A stretch of DNA of 64,000 nt from Agathobaculum desmolans ATCC 43058 (GTDB taxonomy: Bacteria; Bacillota; Clostridia; Oscillospirales; Butyricicoccaceae), in contig NZ_JNJN01000003.1 in NCBI RefSeq assembly GCF_000701665.1, forward strand, positions 1 to 64,000, read 5' to 3'. The first letter of the stretch is position 1, and each line of letters opens with the position of its first letter. The notes beneath the pieces are model-generated. The model made no database searches and was not told the DNA's origin. It was given only the letters and a program-made list of their open reading frames with translations. Shown here one piece after another: positions 16,951 to 26,660 of the stretch. The translations under genes were made by a program, and so were the position numbers.

Positions 16951-18165
16951 ATGGATGCAAAGAAAACCGGTGCGCTGATTGCATCGCAGCGCAAAGCCCT
17001 CGGCCTGACACAGAAAGAGCTGGCCGGACGGCTGCTGGTGTCGGATAAGGCGGTCAGCAAATGGGAAACGGGCGCGGGTTACCCCGAGGTGACGCTGCTG
17101 CCCCTGCTCGCGGAGGCGCTCGGCATCACGGTGGATGAGCTGCTGGCAGGCGAGACATGTGCGGATGCGCCGATGCCGGAACAGGATGCGCCGCAGCCGT
17201 CCGAGATCCGGCGCGCATATGCCGCACAAAAGCTGGCGGATGCGGATAGCTGGCTGCTGTTGGCGTTCAGTATTTGTGTGCCGGCATTTATCTGGTATAC
17301 GATATCACTTGGTATGCAGGGAAGCTTTCGGTTGCAGCTGCTTTGCATCCTGTTTGCGGCATGTTCGGTTTGGCACAGCGGCACGATCAGGCGGCTGCGC
17401 AGCTATGCTGACCCGGATGATCTGTCTGTCAGCCGCCGCCGTGCAACCCTGCTGCGGGGCGGCTATGCCGCTACCGCGCTGCTGTTTGGTATACAGGTGA
17501 TTGCACCGGCATTTTCCGAATATCTTATGGTTCCATGCGGCAGGTATCAGATCGTGCTGGAGGTGAATCAATTTTACTGGGGACTGCTGGTAGGGCTGCT
17601 TTTGCTGTTGGTTGCCGCGCTTGGTGTGCTGGCATACCGGTATTTCGGCATGACTGCACAGACCTGCTTAGATCCGCTTATGCCGGGGGTGGTCAGTGCC
17701 GTACCGTTTATAGGTGCAGTGGTGCTGCTGTATCTGCGGGTATCACGGATCGTCAGCTTTGTCCCACCATCTGATGAGCGCGCGCTGGTCACAGTCAAGG
17801 GCGAACTGAATACTGCCATGGAACAGTTGCTGTCAGGTGCGCGGATTGCATGGGCGATCGGCACGGTAGTGCTTATGGCGCTTTGCGTGGTGTTGTGTCG
17901 GATCAAGCGGTGCAGCGTCACGCCGACGGTGCTGCTGCCCTGTGCAGCGTTGCAAAGCCTGCTGTGGTATGCGGTGGGGACAAGCGATTGGTTTCTGCTG
18001 CTGCGTTTTCCCTCAGTGCTGCATCAGGAGCAGGTAGGAACGATCACTATTCTTGTTACGGCGTGCTTTTTTATGCTGGTGTTTTCTCTGCTTATCTGGG
18101 TCATCTGCACCCTGCTTTCCGGTATCCACCGCAAACCGGAGCCGTCTACCACTTCCACATCGTAA
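16951..18165 (+). CDS. XRE-type helix-turn-helix protein with a polytopic membrane domain
   Basis: 404 residues from ATG at 16951 after AAAGGGGAGG. Residues 1-65 are a clear XRE/Cro domain (IASQRKALGLTQKELAGRLLVSDKAVSKWE). A short linker is followed by about seven hydrophobic segments between 105 and 395. This HTH-plus-membrane design recurs in Firmicutes, where a cytoplasmic DNA-binding domain is tethered to the membrane; signal and targets are unknown. Terminator at 18182. Confidence 0.82.
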   Translation: MDAKKTGALIASQRKALGLTQKELAGRLLVSDKAVSKWETGAGYPEVTLLPLLAEALGITVDELLAGETCADAPMPEQDAPQPSEIRRAYAAQKLADADSWLLLAFSICVPAFIWYTISLGMQGSFRLQLLCILFAACSVWHSGTIRRLRSYADPDDLSVSRRRATLLRGGYAATALLFGIQVIAPAFSEYLMVPCGRYQIVLEVNQFYWGLLVGLLLLLVAALGVLAYRYFGMTAQTCLDPLMPGVVSAVPFIGAVVLLYLRVSRIVSFVPPSDERALVTVKGELNTAMEQLLSGARIAWAIGTVVLMALCVVLCRIKRCSVTPTVLLPCAALQSLLWYAVGTSDWFLLLRFPSVLHQEQVGTITILVTACFFMLVFSLLIWVICTLLSGIHRKPEPSTTSTS

Positions 18166-18181
18166 AAACTTCACAGACAGT

Positions 18182-18220
18182 AAAAAACACCCGGAAACTG
18201 TGGTTTCCGGGTGTTTTTTG
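18182..18220. terminator. Shared terminator between the XRE gene and carB
   Basis: Stem AAACACCCGGAAAC with GTTTCCGGGTGTTT and A/T runs on both sides. Serves the plus-strand gene ending at 18165 and carB ending at 18246 on the minus strand. Confidence 0.9.
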
Positions 18221-18245
18221 TGTGAAATTGTGGAATATAGCAGCC

Positions 18246-21200
18246 TTAAATCCGGTTGATATCCACCATCTCGCAGTTTTCGATTTTGACATCGCCTTCG
18301 AGGCAGCGCAGCAGCGCCGAGGCGGTGTCGATCGAGGTCAGGCACGGGATCGCGCGCTCGACTGCGGTGCGGCGGATGTGTACCGAGCCAAGCTCGGGAT
18401 GACGGCCCTTGACCGAGGTGGCAATGACATAGTCGATCTTGCCGGACTCGATCAAATCAATAATGTTGGGCGAAGGCTCGTCCACATTGCGGATGGCATT
18501 GGTGGCAACCATGTGGCGGTTGAGCACGTTGGCCGTGCCGCTCGTGGCGTAGATATCGAAACCAAGGGCTTCAAACCGCTCGCCGATGCGGATGGCTTCC
18601 TGCTTGTCCGAATCGCGCACCGAGATCAGCACCGCGCCCTTTTTCTTCATCTGGAAGCCCGCGCCGGTCAGACCCTTGAGCAGCGCTTCGCGGAAGGAGG
18701 TGGACACACCGAGCACCTCACCGGTGGATTTCATCTCCGGCCCGAGCTGGGTGTCAAGGTCACGCAGCTTCTGGAAGGAGAATACCGGCACCTTGACCGC
18801 ATAGTGGTCGCTTTCCGGATACAGACCGGTGCCGTACTCCATATCGCGCAGCTTTTCGCCGAACATGCAGCGGGTCGCCAGATCGACCATCGGCACGCCG
18901 GTCACCTTGGAGATATACGGCACGGTACGGGAGGAACGGGGATTGACCTCGATGATATAGATCTGATCGTTGTACAATACGAGCTGGATGTTGACCAGAC
19001 CGAGCACCGACAGGTTTTTGGCCAGCGCTTCGGTATATTGGATGATGGTCTGCTTATGCTTTTCCTCAATGTTGATCGAGGGGTAAATGGCGATCGAGTC
19101 GCCCGAGTGTACACCGGCGCGCTCAAAGTGCTCCATGATGCCCGGGATGAGGATATCGTCACCATCGCAGATGGCGTCAACCTCGATCTCGCGGCCCATC
19201 ATGTATTTATCGACCAGCACGGGGTTTTCCACCTTGTTGCGGGTGATGACCTGCATGAATTCGCGCACGTCCTCTTCCTTGTGTGCGATTTCCATGCCCT
19301 GACCGCCAAGCACATAGCTCGGGCGCACTAGCACGGGATAGCCCAGCTCATCCGCCGCGCGGACGGCCTCTTCCTCGGTCATGACCGTGTGGCCGGCCGG
19401 ACGCGGGATGCCGCACTTTTCCAGGATGACGTCGAACTTTTCACGGTCCTCCGCCGCGTCGATCGACCAGGCCGGGGTGCCGAGGATCGGCACGCCGAGT
19501 GATTCCACATGGGCGGCAAGGTTGATGGCGGTCTGTCCGCCGAACTGCACGATGGCGTAATCCGGCTTTTCCGCCATTACAACGCCGGTCACATCCTCGG
19601 GCGTGAGCGGCTCGAAATACAGGCGGTCGGCGGTATCAAAGTCGGTAGAAACGGTTTCCGGATTGTTGTTGATGATGACGGTCTCGCAGCCGAGCTTTTG
19701 CAGCGCCCACACCGCGTGTACCGAGCAGTAGTCGAACTCGATGCCCTGACCGATGCGGATCGGACCGGAGCCTAAAACGAGCACCTTCTTTTTGCCGCTG
19801 GGCGGCGCAACCTCGGTCTCCTCGTCAAAGGTGGAGTAGTAGTAGGGGGTCTCCGCGTCAAACTCCGCCGCGCAGGTATCGACCATTTTGTAAACCGGCA
19901 GACGCTTAACCGCGGAAATATCCTTGCCGGAAAGCTCGGTGATGGTCTTATCAAGGAAGCCCATCTTTTTGGCGCGCAGGTAGAGCTCGCTGTCGATTTC
20001 TTCCGCCGACGCGAGTTCCTTTTCCATGTTTACAATGTTCTGGAACTTGTGCAGGAAGAATACGTCCATCGTGGTGACCTCGTGGATCTCCTCGATGGTC
20101 ATGATGCCGCGGCGCAGCGCCTCGCAGATGTGGAACAGGCGCTGGTCATCTGTGCGGGCAACGCCCTTCCTGATTTCCGCGTCCGACTGCGCCGCGTAGC
20201 GCGGCACGATCATGCTGTCCAGCTTGATCTCGCACCCGCGCACGGCCTTCATCAGCGCGCCTTCAAAGCTGGTGTCAATGCTCATGACTTCGCCGGTGGC
20301 CTTCATCTGGGTGCCGAGGGTATTGTCCGCATACACGAACTTGTCAAACGGCCAGCGCGGGAATTTGCACACAATATAGTCGATGGTCGGCTCAAAGCAG
20401 GCCTTGGTCTTTTTGGTAACGGCGTTGGTGATCTCATCCAGACCGTAGCCGATGGCAATTTTGGCGGTCACCTTGGCGATCGGATAGCCGGTGGCCTTAG
20501 AAGCCAGCGCGGACGAACGGGAAACGCGGGGGTTTACCTCGATGACCGCGTATTCAAAGGATTCCGGATGCAGGGCGTACTGCACGTTGCAGCCGCCTTC
20601 GATGCCCAGCTCGTCGATGATGTTGAGCGCCGAGGTGCGCAGCATCTGGTATTCCTTATCCGACAGGGTCTGGGCGGGCGCGACAACGATCGAGTCGCCC
20701 GTGTGTACGCCGACCGGATCGACGTTTTCCATGCTGCAAATGGTGATGGCGTTGCCCTTGGCATCGCGCATGACCTCAAACTCGATTTCCTTCCAGCCGG
20801 TGATGCACTTTTCAACGAGGATCTCATCCACGCGGGAGTACATGATGCCGGATGCTGCGATCTCGCGCAGCTCATCCCATGTGTAGGCGATGCCGCCGCC
20901 CGTGCCGCCAAGCGTATACGCGGGGCGGATGATGACCGGCAGGCCGATTTCGCGGGTAAATTCGACCGCGTCCTCCACCGTGTGTACGACCTTGGACGCG
21001 ATGCACGGCTCGCCGATTTTTTCCATCGTGTCCTTGAACATCTGGCGGTCCTCCGCCTTGGCGATGGTGTCCGGCTTGGCGCCGAGCAGCTTGACGCCCA
21101 TCTGCTCCAAAAAGCCGCTTTCGCACAGCTCCATGGCAAGGTTCAGGCCGGTCTGGCCGCCGAGGTTGGGCAGCAGGGAGTCCGGACGTTCCTTTTTGAT

Positions 21201-21430
21201 GATCTCCTGCACGGCTTCGATGGTCATCGGCTCGATATAGACCTTGTCTGCCATGGCCTTATCGGTCATGATGGTGGCGGGGTTGGAGTTGACGAGCACG
21301 ACCTCCAGCCCTTCCTCGCGCAGGGCGCGGCACGCCTGCGTGCCGGCGTAGTCAAATTCGGCCGCCTGGCCGATGACGATCGGGCCGGAGCCCAGTACCA
21401 TTACCTTTTTAATATCTTTGCGCAGCGGCA

Positions 21431-21431
<1 letters not shown>
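18246..21431 (-). CDS. carB: Carbamoyl-phosphate synthase, large subunit
   Basis: 1061 residues, the normal length. Two homologous ATP-grasp halves are seen: MVLGSGPIVIGQAAEFDYAG at the start and VLGSGPIRIGQGIEFDYCS near residue 555, each followed by its own grasp domain. The C-terminal MGS-like regulatory domain includes YATSGTANVL and a C-terminal KIENCEMVDINRI. Makes carbamoyl phosphate for pyrimidine and arginine synthesis with CarA. The start codon overlaps the carA stop (TAATG). Confidence 0.97.
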
Positions 21432-22525
<1,094 letters not shown>

Positions 22526-22550
22526 GTTCCCACGCTCCTTATATCTCTTC

Positions 22551-22805
22551 GATTGAAACTACAGTTTCAATCGAGGGGACATACCGCGCCGGTGACGCGG
22601 ATATGTCCTAAACTGCGCAAAGTTCCGATAGACGAAACTTTGCTTCGTACCTGTATAAAAAGCCACGCGCATGTCGCGGCTTTTTATGAAAATGGCAGTA
22701 TACCGCCATTTTCTAATTGGCTATGCGCCTAACGGCGCGATAATACCTGTATCGGCATCCGGTTCCGGAGAAACCGGATGCCGTATATAGGGGGTACGGG
22801 TACCC
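22551..22805 (-). repeat. Mosaic hairpin repeat, type 3, inside the pyr operon
   Basis: Minus orientation. H0 near 22720-22745; H1 22690-22716 (GAAAATGGCGG with CTGCCATTTTC); H2 22655-22687 (stem ATAAAAAGCC with GGCTTTTTAT, loop ACATGCG); H3 22613-22640 (CAAAGTTTCG with CGGAACTTTG); an additional hairpin 22578-22608 (GACATATCC with GGACATACC-like arms); H4 22551-22574 (CGATTGAAAC with GTTTCAATCG). A further hairpin with arms GGCATCCGGTT and AACCGGATGCC lies at its outer end. It fills the pyrF-carA gap. Confidence 0.75.
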
Positions 22806-22814
22806 CCCTATACC

Positions 22815-23732
22815 TTATTTTATTGCTGCAACGATCTCATCCCGCATGCGGATGGCTTCTGCGCGGGCGGCTTCCTTATAATCGCGGCCGTCCTTGTCGT
22901 TCTTCTTCCACGCGCACATGATGCCGCGTGAGGAGTTGACGATCGCGCCGAGGCCGTCGTCGTTAAAGGCGTTTGCGATGTCCTTTGCGGTCGCGCCCTG
23001 CGCGCCGTAGCCGGGCACCAGAAAGTAGCTCTTCGGCAGCAGTTCGCGCACGACCTTCTGCTCTTCCGGATAGGTTGCGCCGACGACCGCGCCGATCTGG
23101 TTGTAGCCGCAGGGCATATCCAGTCCCTCACCCCATTTTGCGACCATCTCGGCCGTGCGGACGAACAGGGGCTTGCCTTCCATATCGCGGTTTTGCAGCT
23201 CGCCGGAGGAGGGGTTGGAGGTTTTGACCAGCATGAACAGGCTCTTTTCGCGGTTCCGGCACTCTATCAGGAAGGGCTCGACGCCGTCCGTGCCGAGGTA
23301 GCCGTTTACCGTTACGCTGTCGCAGCCGTAGGGCGCGATCTCGGTATCGCCCACGCGGGTCTTGCCGAGGTAGGCTTCCGCGTAAGCCGTGGCGGTTGCG
23401 CCGATGTCGTTGCGCTTGATATCGCCGATGACGTACATGCCCTTGGCGTGGGCGTAGTCGATGGTTTCCTTGAGCGCCATCGCGCCGTAGGAGCCGAGCA
23501 GCTCGTAATACGCCGCCTGCGGCTTGACCGCGGGCACGATGTCGCACAGTGCGTCGATCAACCCGCAGTTGAAGGTGACGACGCTCTCCGCCGCTGCGCG
23601 CAGCGTTTCGCCGTGCAGCATCATATGGCGCATGGTAATGTGCTGGGGGATGTACTCGAGGCGGGCGTCCAGCCCGGCAACGGTCGGGTTGCCCTTTTCC
23701 TTGATTTTTTCTACCAGTGTTTGGATCGACAT
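22815..23732 (-). CDS. pyrF: Orotidine 5'-phosphate decarboxylase
   Basis: 305 residues, the longer PyrF type. Decarboxylates OMP to UMP. The catalytic lysine segment is VIGDIKRNDIG; VAGLDARLEY near the N terminus and VPGYGAQGAT near the C terminus bind phosphate and substrate. Lies 16 bases downstream of pyrR in the same operon. Confidence 0.95.
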   Translation of the reverse strand: MSIQTLVEKIKEKGNPTVAGLDARLEYIPQHITMRHMMLHGETLRAAAESVVTFNCGLIDALCDIVPAVKPQAAYYELLGSYGAMALKETIDYAHAKGMYVIGDIKRNDIGATATAYAEAYLGKTRVGDTEIAPYGCDSVTVNGYLGTDGVEPFLIECRNREKSLFMLVKTSNPSSGELQNRDMEGKPLFVRTAEMVAKWGEGLDMPCGYNQIGAVVGATYPEEQKVVRELLPKSYFLVPGYGAQGATAKDIANAFNDDGLGAIVNSSRGIMCAWKKNDKDGRDYKEAARAEAIRMRDEIVAAIK

Positions 23733-23748
23733 AAATGCTCTTCCTTTC

Positions 23749-24466
<718 letters not shown>

Positions 24467-24495
24467 ATTATATAATAGGATGCCGGGTTTGTAAA
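24467..24495 (-). promoter_or_regulatory. pyrR operon promoter
   Basis: Minus strand: -35 TTTACA (24495-24490), 17-bp spacer, -10 TATAAT (24472-24467). Confidence 0.85.
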
Positions 24496-24664
24496 CCGTC
24501 GATTGCGCAAAATAAAATTGTTTTTTCAAGCAAATTTTGTGCGCCCGTACAGAGGTAAGTCTGCACGCAAAGCGGACATACTATCCGTGCAGCGCCAAAA
24601 AGCACGGGCGGCGCGGGCGCTGAAAGGCGCGCTGCTCACAGAAAAAAGAAAGGCGGCGGAAAAA

Positions 24665-24847
24665 ATGCATGTATCTCCCTTTGTTTCCGGCATTGCGACC
24701 GGCGCGGTCGCGGGCGCGGTGGTTTCCATGGTCGCGGCGGGCGCAATGCTCAATCCCTCGGTGCGCCGGAACGCGCAGCATATGGCGCGGCGTGCCGAGC
24801 ACTCGGTGCACAAGGCGGCGCACAATGTCGGCCAGATGATCGGATAA
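24665..24847 (+). CDS. Small Gly/Ala-zipper membrane protein, unknown function
   Basis: 60 residues from ATG at 24665. Residues 4-30 (VSGIATGAVAGAVVSMVAAG) form one Gly/Ala-rich hydrophobic helix, followed by a basic helix RRNAQHMARRAEHSVHKAAHN, similar in design to YtxH-like proteins. The reading frame is open back to 24503, which would add 54 basic residues, but no ribosome site supports that start. Placed divergently from pyrR. Confidence 0.6.
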   Translation: MHVSPFVSGIATGAVAGAVVSMVAAGAMLNPSVRRNAQHMARRAEHSVHKAAHNVGQMIG

Positions 24848-24888
24848 GCGGCGTCTGACCGGCCGCAAAACGGGGTAAAACGGCAAAA

Positions 24889-24917
24889 CCGCCCGCCGCG
24901 CTATGCGCGGCGGGCGG
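24889..24917 (-). terminator. Terminator-like hairpin between repeat and small gene
   Basis: Stem CCGCCCGCCGCGC with GCGCGGCGGGCGG. TTTT follows on the minus strand, so it best fits termination of the minus-strand gene at 25157, with the repeat between stop and terminator. Confidence 0.65.
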
Positions 24918-25145
24918 CAACCTGTCGAAAAAAGTATTATGTTATTGCGTGTAGGCAACACGCGCGACAGCGCGCATCAAATAGAAAATTGCAGTCTGCT
25001 GCAATTTTCATAAAAACCGGGAGTATGTATCTCGGTTTTCATACAAGACGACGGAGAATTGTGCCCAAAGGGCGCGATTCGCAGTCGCAAATTCGATCGA
25101 AAGCGTGGTTTCGATCGAGAGACTGTTCGAAAAACGGTTGCAGCA
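24918..25145 (+). repeat. Mosaic hairpin repeat, type 2
   Basis: Left end CCTGTCGAAAAAAGTATT, H0 near 24960-24977, H1 24984-25009 (GAAAATTGCAG with CTGCAATTTTC, loop TCTG), H2 25013-25039 (AAAACCGG with CTCGGTTTT, loop GTATGTA), type 2 H3 (CGACGGAGAATTGTGCCC...GCAGTCG), H4 (CGATCGAAA with TTTCGATCG), and a cut-down H5 (GACTGTTCGAAAAACGG). The 309-base gap 24848-25156 is essentially this element plus the hairpin at 24889. Confidence 0.85.
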
Positions 25146-25156
25146 TGCAAAGCGGA

Positions 25157-26461
25157 TCACATCATCTCCAGCAGCTTATAGCACCGCGCCTTGGTATAGC
25201 TTTGCTTAAAGCTGTAAGAGGCGAGCTGGGCAGCGGTTTCGTCACTGCTTTCCTTGGCGGCGTTGGCTGCACCGGCGTCGCGCTCCTTGACCCACTGGTC
25301 AAAGCTGGACTCTTCGGCGGCGTACTGATCCGCGTTAAGGATGGTGGAAAGATAGTCGTACATATCCATCAGCAGGCTGTCCCACTGCTCAAAGGAGCCG
25401 GCGGTCAGCGCAAGCTCATCCTCGGCGGTACCGGCGGAAGAGATCTGCAGGTCGCTCTGCTCCAACGCGTCGATCTTGCTGCTGAATTCCTGCCGGCGCT
25501 CGGACTTTTGCTGGTTGTCCTTTTCCTCCTGCTGCGCGGCGGCCTGTGCTTCCTCCAGCTTTTTGCGCAGCTCCTCGACCTGCTTTTTCTGGTCGCCGGT
25601 CAGGGTATCGTCCGCTGCAAGGGAATCCAGCTTGCCTGCGCAGGCATCGAACTTTTTATCCGCCAGATAATTTTGCGCTTCGGCAAAATCGGCGGCAAAT
25701 TCGCTGTCCGACTGCGCGGCCTGCGCCTGCGTGAGCAGATCCTCGATCGCCTTGTACAGCGGCGAGGCAGTATCGGTCACACGGTTCTGGAGCTGCTTGA
25801 GCGAGGCGATCGCCTCGGTATACTGTTCGTTTTCCACGTATTCCTTGGCGGTCAGGAAGTCCTCCAGCAGGTGGATGGTCGCGTCGAACACAGCGGGATC
25901 CTTCGCATCGGCCTGTGCGGCATAGCAGGCTTCAAGCGCGTTTTCAAAATCGCCGCGCTTCATGTACTGCTCGATCAGGGTTTGGTTTTCATCCGGCCGG
26001 CGGCTCATGAAAAACCAGATGCCGCCGCCGATCAGGGCGGCAACCAGCACCACCACCAGAGCAATCACACCGGCTTTTTTGCCGCGGGAGGGCTTTTTGT
26101 ACGGACGGTCATCCGGGTCCGGGGTACCGAAATAGGTTGTGCGCGGAGATTCGGGCGTGCCGGTGCTGCGCTGCACGCGCGGGCTGTCGATCGGCGGCAT
26201 CTGCCCGGCAGGCGGGATGCGCGGATCGGTTGCAGCAAGCGGATCGCCGGTGGTCACGCCGTCGGCCGGTCCGGCGGCATGATGGCCGTCCTGCATGGCT
26301 GCATCAAAAGCAGAAAGGTCGATCGGTGCGTTCAGGTCGTCCGGCAGGGTGGTGAATACAGCGGTTTCATCGTCTGCGCCGGCTTGCTCGACGGTAGCGC
26401 CGCAGAAAGGGCAGAATTTGCCCGAGATGGGCAGTTCCCTGCCGCAGTTTTTGCAAAGCAT
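25157..26461 (-). CDS. Zinc-ribbon membrane protein with extracellular coiled coil
   Basis: 434 residues from ATG at 26461 after GAGGAGG. N-terminal zinc ribbon: CKNCGREL...FCPFCGA (two CxxC pairs, residues about 3-22). A long Pro/Asp-rich linker is followed by one TM helix near 130-152 (AGVIALVVVLVAALIGGGIWFFM). The C-terminal 280 residues are helical, with TPR-like and coiled-coil segments (KKQVEELRKKLEEAQAAAQQEEKDNQQKSE). Such zinc-ribbon single-pass proteins are common in Clostridia and uncharacterised; a role at the envelope is inference. Confidence 0.75.
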   Translation of the reverse strand: MLCKNCGRELPISGKFCPFCGATVEQAGADDETAVFTTLPDDLNAPIDLSAFDAAMQDGHHAAGPADGVTTGDPLAATDPRIPPAGQMPPIDSPRVQRSTGTPESPRTTYFGTPDPDDRPYKKPSRGKKAGVIALVVVLVAALIGGGIWFFMSRRPDENQTLIEQYMKRGDFENALEACYAAQADAKDPAVFDATIHLLEDFLTAKEYVENEQYTEAIASLKQLQNRVTDTASPLYKAIEDLLTQAQAAQSDSEFAADFAEAQNYLADKKFDACAGKLDSLAADDTLTGDQKKQVEELRKKLEEAQAAAQQEEKDNQQKSERRQEFSSKIDALEQSDLQISSAGTAEDELALTAGSFEQWDSLLMDMYDYLSTILNADQYAAEESSFDQWVKERDAGAANAAKESSDETAAQLASYSFKQSYTKARCYKLLEMM

Positions 26462-26660
26462 GGGTGGTTCCTCCTCGAATGATAAGAATATACCGATAAT
26501 AAGTATAGCACGGTGCAAAGCGCTTGTAAACTACGCTTTTACGGCGCGGGAAATGGCATTGCGGCGGCGTTTGTATCGAAACTGAAACCTTGCTTTTCCT
26601 TGACAAGCCGAAGCCCCGACCGTAAAATAAAGGTATTACGGACATAGGGGGAATATTACC

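Noticed and set aside
24503-24664. N-terminal extension of the small Gly/Ala-zipper protein
   Set aside because: The frame is open but overlaps the pyrR promoter region, is made of basic residues only and has no ribosome binding site; the internal ATG at 24665 was preferred.
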